Part shown: one piece after another, positions 25,630-35,959 of the stretch
Layout of the letters: every line of letters starts with the position of its first letter
How positions within the stretch are numbered: the first letter of the stretch is position 1
Assembly (NCBI RefSeq): GCF_024172095.1
Contig: NZ_JAMZDX010000003.1
Coordinates: 248,001-312,000 of the forward strand
Length of the DNA: 64,000 bases
Direction: 5' to 3'
DNA from: Kitasatospora cinereorecta
GTDB taxonomy: Bacteria; Actinomycetota; Actinomycetes; Streptomycetales; Streptomycetaceae
Translations under genes and position numbers: made by a program
The notes under the pieces: model-generated
What the model saw: only the letters and a program-made list of their open reading frames with translations
The model's database searches: none
Told to the model about the DNA's origin: nothing

Positions 25630-25647
25630 CCCGCCCCCGGGTCAGGC
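25624..25647. terminator. Hairpin spanning both stop codons of convergent genes
   Basis: A perfect 10-bp stem (25624-25633 with 25638-25647) with a CCCC loop. It contains the TGA of the deacetylase (25627-25629) and the TGA of the convergent methyltransferase (25642-25644), so coding ends and terminator coincide in a 12-base gap. Confidence 0.7.
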
Positions 25648-26823
25648 GGGCTGACCCAGCATCATCAGCGGGCCGTGCTCCGTCCGGGAGAGGATCACCG
25701 TCACGGAGTTCGGCCCGGACGGCTTGAGCTGGCGGCGCAGCTCCTCCGGGGTGATCGCCATCCCGCGCTTCTTGATCACCACGGTGCCCACCGCGCGCTC
25801 CCGCAGCAGCGCCTTGAGCTTCTTGACGTTGTACGGCAGCACGTCGGTGAGCTCGTACGCGTGGGCGAAGGGCGTCGGCAGCAGCCGGTCCGCCGTCACG
25901 TAGGCGATCATCGGGTCGACCAGGCGCCCATCCACCTGCTCGGCCACCTCGGCGACCATGTGCGCGCGGATCACCGCGCCGTCCGGCTCGTACAGGTAGC
26001 GGCCGACCTCGCCGGCCGGCGGGTCGGGCAGCCGGCCGCCGGCCAGCGTGCGGTCGCCGGGCAGCAGGGTGGCCCGGTGCGGCCGTTCGGCGCCGGCGCC
26101 GGTGCCGAACCAGATCACCGCCTCCTTGACCTCGCCGTGGTCCGACACCCACTCCGCCTCGGCGCCCTCCGGCACCAGCTCGTGCGGGATGCCCGGCGCC
26201 ACCTTCAGCGCCCCGTACGGCGTGCGCCGGGCGGCCTCGACCGCCCAGGAGAGCGGCGGCGAGTACGCCTCGGGGTCGAACACCCGGCCGCGCGAGGTGC
26301 GCCGCGCCGGGTCTGTGAACACCGCGTCGAAGCCCGCCACGTCCACCTCGGTGACGTCCGCGCAGCGCACCTCGATCAGCTCGGACAGGCCGAGCGCCGC
26401 CGCGTTCGCCTCCGCCACCGCACAGGTCAGCGGGGAACGGTCGACCGCCAGCACCGACACGCCCGACCGCGCCAGCGCGATCGCGTCCCCACCGATCCCG
26501 CAGCACAGGTCGGCCAGCCGCTTGACGCCGAGTCCGGCGAACCGGCGCGCCCGCCAGTCGGCGACGCTGCGCCGGGTCGCCTGCTCGACCCCGTCGGGGG
26601 TGAAGTACATCGCGTCCGCGTCCGCGCCGAACTTCTCCCGGGCCCGCTGACGCAGCCTGGCCTGCTCGAATGCCGCCCGGACCAGCTCGGCCGGGTACTC
26701 GCGGCGCAGCCGGGTGGCCAGCGCCAGCTCCTCGGCGGGGGTGAACTCGCGCAGTTCGGCGAGCAGCTCGCGGCCCTGGTCGGTCAGCAGGGCCCGGAAC
26801 GATTCGATCTCCACGGGCCCCAT
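25642..26823 (-). CDS. Class I SAM methyltransferase with THUMP-like domain
   Basis: 393 residues from the ATG at 26823. Longer starts (26850, 26856) would put two rare AGA codons at the front and run into the groES control region, so the short start is preferred. A helical N-terminal domain (about 1-85) precedes a Rossmann methyltransferase with motif I DLCCGIGGDAIALA, VLAVDRSP and DAVFTDPARR. The C-terminal part (about 330-393; YNVKKLKALLRER..GTVVIKKRG) corresponds to the THUMP-like domain. The target is probably RNA but is unknown. It diverges from groES. Confidence 0.85.
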   Translation of the reverse strand: MGPVEIESFRALLTDQGRELLAELREFTPAEELALATRLRREYPAELVRAAFEQARLRQRAREKFGADADAMYFTPDGVEQATRRSVADWRARRFAGLGVKRLADLCCGIGGDAIALARSGVSVLAVDRSPLTCAVAEANAAALGLSELIEVRCADVTEVDVAGFDAVFTDPARRTSRGRVFDPEAYSPPLSWAVEAARRTPYGALKVAPGIPHELVPEGAEAEWVSDHGEVKEAVIWFGTGAGAERPHRATLLPGDRTLAGGRLPDPPAGEVGRYLYEPDGAVIRAHMVAEVAEQVDGRLVDPMIAYVTADRLLPTPFAHAYELTDVLPYNVKKLKALLRERAVGTVVIKKRGMAITPEELRRQLKPSGPNSVTVILSRTEHGPLMMLGQPA

Positions 26824-26849
26824 TCTTCTACGACCCGCCCGCGACGCCA

Positions 26850-26876
26850 TTGGCACTCTGGTTGACTGAGTGCTAA
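26850..26876. promoter_or_regulatory. CIRCE element 1 (HrcA operator)
   Basis: TTGGCACTC, nine bases, GAGTGCTAA: one change from the consensus TTAGCACTC-N9-GAGTGCTAA. The groES -35 box lies inside its spacer. Confidence 0.92.
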
Positions 26877-26890
26877 CAGAGTCCTATGGT
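26862..26890 (+). promoter_or_regulatory. groES-groEL1 vegetative promoter
   Basis: TTGACT (26862-26867), 17-base spacer, TATGGT (26885-26890). The predicted start near 26897 gives a leader of about 123 bases and places initiation inside the second CIRCE. Confidence 0.8.
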
Positions 26891-26895
26891 CGTTC

Positions 26896-26923
26896 CTGGC
26901 ACTCCCCCCAGGGAGAGTGCTAA
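26896..26923. promoter_or_regulatory. CIRCE element 2, with a ten-base spacer
   Basis: CTGGCACTC, ten bases, GAGTGCTAA. Arms match HrcA half-sites but the spacer is one base longer than the normal nine. It covers the predicted transcription start. Confidence 0.75.
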
Positions 26924-27019
26924 CGCGACGGAGCGTGCCTGACCCCCGCGACGGCAGGCGCGCGAACGTCGCCACCTACCTGTTAGACAACCCCGTAATC
27001 TCCGAAGGGGAGCTCGGAC

Positions 27020-27325
27020 GTGACCACCAGCAGCAAGGTTGCCATCAAGCCGCTCGAGGACCGCATTGTGGTCCAGCCGCTCGACGCCGAGACCACCACG
27101 GCCTCCGGCCTGGTTATCCCGGACACCGCCAAGGAGAAGCCCCAGGAGGGCGTCGTCCTGGCCGTCGGCCCGGGCCGCTTCGAGGACGGCCAGCGCCTGC
27201 CGCTCGACGTCGCCGTCGGTGACATCGTCCTGTACTCGAAGTACGGCGGCACCGAGGTGAAGTACCAGGGCGAGGAGTACCTGGTCCTCTCGGCTCGCGA
27301 CGTCCTCGCGATCATCGAGAAGTAA
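27020..27325 (+). CDS. groES: Co-chaperonin GroES
   Basis: 101 residues, GTG start with GAAGGGGAG upstream. Sequence [44 protein letters not shown] and the late [15 protein letters not shown] are typical GroES, the heptameric lid of the chaperonin. First gene of groES-groEL1; expression should be repressed by HrcA at the two CIRCE elements and released on heat shock. Confidence 0.98.
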   Translation: MTTSSKVAIKPLEDRIVVQPLDAETTTASGLVIPDTAKEKPQEGVVLAVGPGRFEDGQRLPLDVAVGDIVLYSKYGGTEVKYQGEEYLVLSARDVLAIIEK

Positions 27326-27366
27326 GTCGTTCCAGCCCGCCCCGGATCCGTGTCGCCGTCGTGTGA

Positions 27367-29061
<1,695 letters not shown>

Positions 29062-29083
29062 GCTGAGGCACAGCGCCAACAGT

Positions 29084-29157
29084 AGGGGCGCGAGGAACTG
29101 CGCGACCGGCCATGCACTCCCGTAGTGCCGGGCCGGAGCGCGGGTCCTCGCGCCCCT
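29084..29157. repeat. Second copy of the GGGGCGCGAGGAACTGCGCGA inverted repeat
   Basis: Perfect 13-bp outer arms (29084-29096 with 29145-29157) and an inner 6-bp pair (29106-29111 with 29131-29136). The left arm is shared with the repeat at 12113-12249. It sits between the groEL1 stop and the LysR start, so it may end the heat-shock transcript. Confidence 0.75.
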
Positions 29158-29180
29158 CGTGGTTTCCGTATCGTTGACGC

Positions 29181-30185
29181 GTGATCGAAGCTCGCCACCT
29201 GCGCGTCCTGCGCGCCGTCGCCCGGACCGGCTCCTACTCGGCGGCCGCCCGCGAGCTGGGCTGCACCCAGCCGGCGGTCAGCCAGCAGATGAAGGCGCTG
29301 GAGAAGGCGGTGGCCACCCCGCTGGTGGTCCGCTCCGGCCGGGAGACCCAGCTGAGCGAGGCGGGCCGGGTGCTGCTGAAGCACGCGACCGGCATCCTGG
29401 CCGGCCTCTCCGCGGCGGAGGAGGAGGTCGCGGCGATCGCCGGACTGCGGGCCGGACGGGTGCGGCTGGTGTCCTTCCCGACCGCGAGTTCCACTCTGGT
29501 GCCGCGTTCGGTCGCCCGGTTGCGCGCCGCCCATCCGGGGGTCCGCGTGTCGCTGGTGGAGGCGGAGCCGCCGGAGTCGCTGGCGATGCTGCGCGGCGGC
29601 GAGTGCGAGGTGGCGCTGGCGTTCCGGTACCCGGACTCGCAGGGCGGCGCGGTGAGCCGGCCCGCCCCGCACGCCACCCTGCGCGAGGCGCGGGCCGAGG
29701 CGACCCTGGAGGCGGCGGCGACGGCGGCGGCCAACGACTGGTCGGACCTGGTGGTGCGCCCGCTGCTGGACGATCCGCTGGTCGGCGTGGTGCCGGCCGG
29801 CCATCCGCTGGCCGAGCGGGGCGAGGCCGATCCAGTGGATCTGGCGGAGCTGTCCGGGGAGCAGTGGATCGCGGGCTGCCCGCAGTGCCGCGGGCACCTG
29901 GTGGAGCTCTGCGAGAACGCGGGCTTCGAACCGCGGATCGACTTCGCCACCGACGACTACCCCGCGGTGGTCGGCCTGGTGGCGGCCGGGCTGGGGGTCG
30001 CGGTGCTGCCGGGGCTGGCCCTGGAGTCGGTGCGGCAGTCGGGGGTGGCGGCGGTACCGGTGCGGGTGGCGTCGGGGGATCCGGCGCGGCGTCAGGTGGT
30101 GGCGCTCACCCTGCCGGACCTGGCGGAGGTTCCGGCGGTGGACCTGATGCTGGATCAGCTCGCCGCGGCGGTCGACGCCGGCTGA
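29181..30185 (+). CDS. LysR-family transcriptional regulator
   Basis: 334 residues, GTG start. The winged helix at the N-terminus (IEARHLRVLRAVARTGSYSAAARELGCTQPAVSQQMKALE) is classic LysR, followed by a linker helix and a periplasmic-binding-like effector domain (about 95-330). The domain contains an unusually Ala-rich segment (EARAEATLEAAATAAAN, about 173-190) and a CPQC pair (about 233-236) that could sense redox or metal. No divergent target gene sits next to it; the upstream neighbour is groEL1, so its regulon is unknown. Confidence 0.9.
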   Translation: MIEARHLRVLRAVARTGSYSAAARELGCTQPAVSQQMKALEKAVATPLVVRSGRETQLSEAGRVLLKHATGILAGLSAAEEEVAAIAGLRAGRVRLVSFPTASSTLVPRSVARLRAAHPGVRVSLVEAEPPESLAMLRGGECEVALAFRYPDSQGGAVSRPAPHATLREARAEATLEAAATAAANDWSDLVVRPLLDDPLVGVVPAGHPLAERGEADPVDLAELSGEQWIAGCPQCRGHLVELCENAGFEPRIDFATDDYPAVVGLVAAGLGVAVLPGLALESVRQSGVAAVPVRVASGDPARRQVVALTLPDLAEVPAVDLMLDQLAAAVDAG

Positions 30186-30297
30186 CCCGCGCTCCGCGTC
30201 CCGCCCCGCGGGCAGCCGAATGCGTATCGCACGCAGGGCCCCACGTGCGAGGAAACGTTTCTTCTGCGGTCGACCGGGGCTCGTGCCCCGCCTGCGT

Positions 30298-30624
30298 TCA
30301 GCGGCGGATGGTACCCGGCATCGCCAGCGGGACCTCGACCATCCGGTTGCGCGCGCGGCCGAGCAGTTCCTCGCGCTCGTCCTCGGTCAGTCCGCCCCAG
30401 ACGCCGTAGGGCTCGCGGACGGCCAGGGCGTGTGCGGCGCACTGCGCGCGTACCGGGCAGCGCATGCACACCTCTTTGGCACTCGCCTCGCGCGAACTCC
30501 GGGCGGCCCCGCGTTCGCCCTCGGGGTGGAAGAAGAGCGAGCTGTCCACGCCGCGGCAGGCTGCGGACAGCTGCCAGTCCCAGAGGTCGGCGTTGGGGCC
30601 GGGGAGGCGGGAGAAATCTGCCAT
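30298..30624 (-). CDS. whiD: WhiB-family sporulation regulator WhiD
   Basis: 108 residues. WhiD is a [4Fe-4S] Wbl protein needed for spore maturation. The four cluster ligands are Cys23, Cys53, Cys56 and Cys62 (AACRG..CMRCPVRAQC), followed by the Wbl turn GVWGG (74-78) and a basic C-terminal segment. The N-terminus MADFSRLPGPNADLWDWQL and its position divergent from bldM match S. coelicolor whiD as I recall it. The ATG at 30624 has GAAGGG upstream. Wbl proteins act by binding a sigma factor region 4. A short hairpin (30275-30290) beyond the stop may end transcription. Confidence 0.93.
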   Translation of the reverse strand: MADFSRLPGPNADLWDWQLSAACRGVDSSLFFHPEGERGAARSSREASAKEVCMRCPVRAQCAAHALAVREPYGVWGGLTEDEREELLGRARNRMVEVPLAMPGTIRR

Positions 30625-30696
30625 GGCTCTTACCCTTCGAGGACTCGGGACCTGGCAGCTCGGCGAGGCTGCACGGGGCCGGTAGGGACACCTGGA

Positions 30697-30725
30697 AATA
30701 TGACTTACGCCAACCAACAGGACAA
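30697..30725 (-). promoter_or_regulatory. Candidate vegetative-type promoter of whiD
   Basis: Read on the minus strand: TTGTCC (30725-30720), 17 bases, CATATT (30702-30697), giving a leader of about 65 bases to the whiD ATG. Confidence 0.4.
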
Positions 30726-30919
30726 GTCACCCACAGAGCGACACAACAGTCAATGACCGGATGGAAGCTATAAAAACGGACAAACGGGGCAAGAGGTTTG
30801 ACGGATTCGCTGCGGCAGACGGGTGGTGCACAGGGCGTGGACGGCTGTTGGAAGGCGCGCGGGGCGCGGGCGGCGCGCGCGAGCAGCACAAAAGTGCGGC
30901 GTGTGCACCGCGAGGTGGC

Positions 30920-30948
30920 TGATCCGTGACGGATCGGCCACGTACAGT
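30920..30948. promoter_or_regulatory. Perfect dyad GATCCGT-G-ACGGATC with overlapping promoter-like boxes
   Basis: A 7-1-7 perfect palindrome (30921-30935) in the whiD-bldM intergenic region. TGATCC (30920-30925), 17 bases and TACAGT (30943-30948) overlap it on the plus strand, so a regulator bound here could block a second bldM promoter. No known operator was matched. Confidence 0.4.
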
Positions 30949-30969
30949 GGTGGAGATGGCCCTGAAGGC

Positions 30970-30997
30970 CGTAACTCATTCGAGTGACGGTCGTTGG
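30970..30997 (+). promoter_or_regulatory. Sigma-BldN-type promoter of bldM
   Basis: CGTAAC (30970-30975), 16-base spacer, CGTTGG (30992-30997): one change from the sigma-BldN consensus CGTAAC-N16-CGTTGA known from bldMp1 in S. coelicolor. The leader would be about 145 bases. The spacer contains a near-palindrome TCATTCGAGTGA (30976-30987). Confidence 0.8.
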
Positions 30998-31148
30998 ATG
31001 TGCGGAGGCGGTTAGCGGGCGCTGGAGCCCGGGAACGATCGCGGTGGCATCGGCGATCAACCGGGGTCCGTCGCCAATCGGCCGTGTCGGAGAGGTTCGT
31101 ACCAGCCAGGAGGCTCAACGTGACGCGGATCAGCTGCGGAGGACGGTC

Positions 31149-31760
31149 ATGACATCCGTACTCGTCTGCGACGATTCCCCGCTCGCCCGGGAGGCGCTTC
31201 GCCGAGCGGTCGCGACCGTGCCCGGCGTCGACCGGGTGACCACTGCGACGAACGGTGAGGAGGTCCTCCGCCGCTGGGTGGCCGACCGCTCCGATCTCGT
31301 TCTGATGGATGTCCGGATGCCCGGCCTCGGCGGGGTGGAGACTGTGCGCCGGCTGCTGTCGGCCGACCCCGGTGCCCGGATCATCATGCTCACCGTCGCC
31401 GAGGACCTGGACGGCGTCGCCCTCGCGGTGGCCGCCGGTGCCCGCGGTTACCTGCACAAGGACGCCTCGCGCGCCGAACTGCGGGCCACCGTGACCCAGG
31501 CGCTCGCCGACCCGACCTGGCGGCTCGCACCGCGCCGGCTGCGCAGCCCCGACATGGGTGCGGCGCCGACGTTGACGGCGCGTGAGATCCAGGTGCTGGA
31601 GGGCATGAGCCACGGCCGGAGCAACGCGGAGATCGGCCGCGAGCTGTTCCTGTCCGAGGACACCGTCAAGACCCACGCCCGGCGCCTGTTCAAGAAGCTC
31701 GGCGCCTCGGACCGCGCGCACGCCGTGGCGCTCGGTTTCCGCTGGGGCCTGGTCCGCTGA
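31149..31760 (+). CDS. bldM: Atypical response regulator BldM
   Basis: 203 residues, the length of S. coelicolor BldM. The receiver domain starts MTSVLVCDDSPLAREALRRA, with Asp54 in LMDVRMPG, then IMLTVAEDLDGVALAVAAGARGYLHKD. The C-terminal LuxR/FixJ helix-turn-helix has LTAREIQVLEGMSHGRSNAEIGRELFLSEDTVKTHARRLFKKLG. BldM needs no cognate kinase; as homodimer and as BldM-WhiI heterodimer it drives aerial growth and sporulation genes. Position between whiD and sigD-guaB and the sigma-BldN promoter confirm the identity. Upstream starts in frame lack support. Confidence 0.97.
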   Translation: MTSVLVCDDSPLAREALRRAVATVPGVDRVTTATNGEEVLRRWVADRSDLVLMDVRMPGLGGVETVRRLLSADPGARIIMLTVAEDLDGVALAVAAGARGYLHKDASRAELRATVTQALADPTWRLAPRRLRSPDMGAAPTLTAREIQVLEGMSHGRSNAEIGRELFLSEDTVKTHARRLFKKLGASDRAHAVALGFRWGLVR

Positions 31761-31955
31761 GCGAACGCCGAACGAACCGGGCCCGCCCGGACGTGTGACG
31801 TTGCGGTCCCGAGGCTGCACCATGGAGAAGTGGAGCACCTCGGGGACCGGCGGACAGGCATGGGAGGCGGCACAGTGCACTCGGCGCATAACGTTCCGAT
31901 GCACAAGTCCGGACGCGGTGCCGCGTTTTCCGCGTCGACCAGGCACCATGGACCG

Positions 31956-32651
31956 ATGCGTGACGACGAGGCCGCCGCCACGGGCGCGGCCGAGCCCGAG
32001 ACGGCGCAGCCCGACCCCGGCGGTCCGGCTGCCGATCCGTCGTACACGCCGGGTGGACGGCCGCCGGTGCTCGGCGCCGCCACCTCGTCCGAGGTGGCCG
32101 ACCTGGTCGCCGCCGCGGTCCGCGGCGACGGGCCCGCGATCGAGGCCCTGCTCGGATACGTGCTTCCGCTCGCCCTGCGCTACTGCCGCGGCCGGCTGGT
32201 CCGGCTGCCCGGCGGGGCGCGGCACCACGTGGACGACGTGGCCCAGGAGGTGTGCGTCGCGGTGCTCTGCGCACTGCCGCGCTACCGGGACACCGGCCGC
32301 CCCTTCGAGGCCTTCGTGTACGGGATCGCCGCGCACAAGATCGCCGATCTGCAGCGGGCCGCGATGCGCGGCCCCGGCTCGACCGTGATCCCCCCGGACG
32401 ATCTGCCGGAGACCCCGGACGACTCGCTCGGCCCGGAGGAGCGGGCACTGCTGAGCAGTGACGCGGCCTGGATCAAGGAACTGCTGTCCAACCTGCCGGC
32501 CCGCCAGCGCGAGCTGGTGCTGCTGCGGGTGGCGGACGGGCTGTCGGCGGAGGAGACCGGCGAGGTGCTCGGGATGTCGCCGGGCGCCGTCCGGGTCGCC
32601 CAGCACCGCGCGCTCAGCCGGCTCCGCGCGCTGGCGGAGGAGTCCTCCTAA
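31956..32651 (+). CDS. sigD: ECF RNA polymerase sigma factor SigD
   Basis: 231 residues. Sigma region 2 runs about 45-125 ([58 protein letters not shown]) and region 4 about 165-228 ([45 protein letters not shown]). The acidic, Pro-rich N-terminus of about 40 residues is poorly conserved. The start at 31956 is the most likely ATG, though its ribosome site is weak. Location between bldM and guaB matches SigD of S. coelicolor and M. tuberculosis. No anti-sigma gene is adjacent. Confidence 0.85.
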   Translation: MRDDEAAATGAAEPETAQPDPGGPAADPSYTPGGRPPVLGAATSSEVADLVAAAVRGDGPAIEALLGYVLPLALRYCRGRLVRLPGGARHHVDDVAQEVCVAVLCALPRYRDTGRPFEAFVYGIAAHKIADLQRAAMRGPGSTVIPPDDLPETPDDSLGPEERALLSSDAAWIKELLSNLPARQRELVLLRVADGLSAEETGEVLGMSPGAVRVAQHRALSRLRALAEESS

Positions 32652-32958
32652 GTCGGGACAGGTCCGGCGGAAGAGTCCCCGTGGGGTTCGCGTTGTCAAG
32701 AGGGCGCGAGGAGATACCTCAGGACACCAGTACCATGGGGTATCGGCGCCTGGTCGGGTTGCCAAAGTTTCGTGGGTGTGCGCGGGGTTCCGTTGGAGGT
32801 TCCTCCAAGCGCCGAGCGTCTTGGCGGCCGAGTGCCACGCCGGTGCGCGCGGGTGGGACGCCGCGACCGCGGAGGTCCGCCCTGCTGAGTCAGACGCGCT
32901 CGGAAACCCCTCACCGGGCGCGACAGAGATCGACGGCCCGCCACGGAAGGTCCCTTAG
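32652..32958. other. sigD-guaB intergenic region
   Basis: 307 bases with no convincing gene. The only clear structure is a tight dyad TTGGAGG-TT-CCTCCAA (32793-32808), which could be an operator or a hairpin. The guaB promoter and leader must lie here; I recognised neither a purine riboswitch nor a consensus -10/-35 pair. Confidence 0.5.
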
Positions 32959-34464
<1,506 letters not shown>

Positions 34465-34479
34465 CCGCAGTCGGGCCGG

Positions 34480-34511
34480 GGCCCGTCGTCCGCGTTTCGC
34501 GGCGGCGGGCC
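34480..34511 (+). terminator. guaB terminator hairpin
   Basis: Imperfect stem GGCCCGTCGTC-CGCG with CGCGGCGGCGGGCC, two wobbles and one bulge, TTT loop; 15 bases after the guaB stop. Confidence 0.5.
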
Positions 34512-34686
34512 TTCGCCGTTCGCGCGGCCGGTCCCGGCCCGGGGTGATCCCGTGGACGGGCCGGTCCGGTGGGGGGTGCCGTCCGGCCCTCGGCCGGTCG
34601 CGGCAGGGGACGTGCGGGTGCGGGATACTGGGGGCGGCCGGGGTGACCCGGCCGGGAGATGCACAGCAGCAGCAGAAGGGCTCGAA

Positions 34687-35814
34687 GTGACTGAGATCGA
34701 GATCGGGCGAGGCAAGCGCGGCCGCCGGGCTTACGCCTTCGACGACATCGCCGTCGTCCCCAGCCGCCGTACCCGGGACCCGAAGGAGGTCTCGATCGCC
34801 TGGCAGATCGACGCCTACCGCTTCGAGCTGCCCTTCCTGGCGGCGCCGATGGACAGCGTCGTCTCGCCCGACCAGGCGATCACCATCGGTCGGCTCGGCG
34901 GCCTCGGCGTGCTGAACCTCGAGGGCCTGTGGACCCGGTACGAGGACCCGCAGCCGCTGCTGGACGAGATCGCGGCGATGACCGACGAGGTGGCCGCCAC
35001 CCGCCGGCTGCAGGAGATCTACGCCGAGCCGATCAAGGCCGAGCTGATCAAGGAGCGGATCAAGCAGGTCCGCGAGTCCGGTGTGGTCACCGCCGCCGCG
35101 CTCTCGCCGCAGCGCACCGCCGAGTTCTCCAAGGCCGTGGTCGACGCCGGCGTGGACGTCTTCGTCATCCGCGGCACCACGGTCTCCGCCGAGCACGTCT
35201 CCGGTGCCGCCGAGCCGCTCAACCTCAAGCAGTTCATCTACGAGCTCGACGTCCCGGTGATCGTCGGCGGCTGCGCCACCTACACCGCCGCGCTGCACCT
35301 GATGCGGACCGGCGCGGCCGGCGTGCTGGTCGGCTTCGGCGGCGGCGCCGCCCACACCACCCGGGGCGTCCTGGGCATCCAGGTGCCGATGGCCACCGCG
35401 GTGGCCGACGTGGCCGCGGCCCGCCGCGACTACATGGACGAGTCCGGCGGCCGCTACGTGCACGTGATCGCCGACGGCGGCGTGGGCTTCAGCGGCGACA
35501 TCCCCAAGGCGGTGGCCTGCGGCGCCGACGCGGTGATGATCGGTGCCGCGCTGGCCCGGGCCACCGACGCGCCCGGCCGCGGCCACCACTGGGGCATGGA
35601 GGCGGTCCACGAGGAGCTGCCGCGCGGCAAGCGCGTGCACCTGGGCACCGTGGGCACCACCGAGGAGATCCTGACCGGTCCGTCGCACACCCCGGACGGC
35701 ACCATGAACCTCTTCGGCGCGCTCCGCCGGGCGATGGCGACCACCGGCTACACCGAGCTCAAGGAGTTCCAGCGGGTCGAGGTCACCGTCAACCCCGCGC
35801 TCAACCACCGCTGA
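34687..35814 (+). CDS. guaB3: GuaB3 family IMP dehydrogenase-related protein
   Basis: 375 residues, GTG start with AGAAGGG upstream. TEIEIGRGKRGRRAYAFDDIAVVPSRRTRDPKEVSIAWQIDAYRFELPF is the actinobacterial GuaB3 pattern, a TIM barrel without CBS domains. At the place of the IMPDH catalytic loop (GSICTTR) it reads AAHTTRGVLGIQVPMATA, with His223 where guaB has Cys311. It therefore lacks the usual nucleophile, and IMPDH activity is doubtful; a different purine reaction or a regulatory role is possible. A GATACT box at 34624-34629 may be its -10. Confidence 0.9.
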   Translation: MTEIEIGRGKRGRRAYAFDDIAVVPSRRTRDPKEVSIAWQIDAYRFELPFLAAPMDSVVSPDQAITIGRLGGLGVLNLEGLWTRYEDPQPLLDEIAAMTDEVAATRRLQEIYAEPIKAELIKERIKQVRESGVVTAAALSPQRTAEFSKAVVDAGVDVFVIRGTTVSAEHVSGAAEPLNLKQFIYELDVPVIVGGCATYTAALHLMRTGAAGVLVGFGGGAAHTTRGVLGIQVPMATAVADVAAARRDYMDESGGRYVHVIADGGVGFSGDIPKAVACGADAVMIGAALARATDAPGRGHHWGMEAVHEELPRGKRVHLGTVGTTEEILTGPSHTPDGTMNLFGALRRAMATTGYTELKEFQRVEVTVNPALNHR

Positions 35815-35830
35815 CGGCAAGTCAGTTCAC

Positions 35831-35863
35831 CGAAGGGCCCCTGTCGTTGACAGGGGCCCTTCG
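35831..35863 (+). terminator. guaB3 terminator
   Basis: Perfect 15-bp stem (35831-35845 with 35849-35863) with a GTT loop, 16 bases after the guaB3 stop. Confidence 0.88.
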
Positions 35864-35959
35864 GCGTCCGGCGGAAAACCGAGGGCCGGTTGGCGCCGGG
35901 CCGCCGTGACAGGGGATGATGGAGTCTTGGGCCGGCAACACATGGGGGAGAGCGCACCG

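Noticed and set aside
30625-31148. WhiG-dependent second promoter of bldM (TAAA-N15-GCCGATAA)
   Set aside because: A GGCGATCA stretch exists near 31051 but no TAAA box stands at the right distance.
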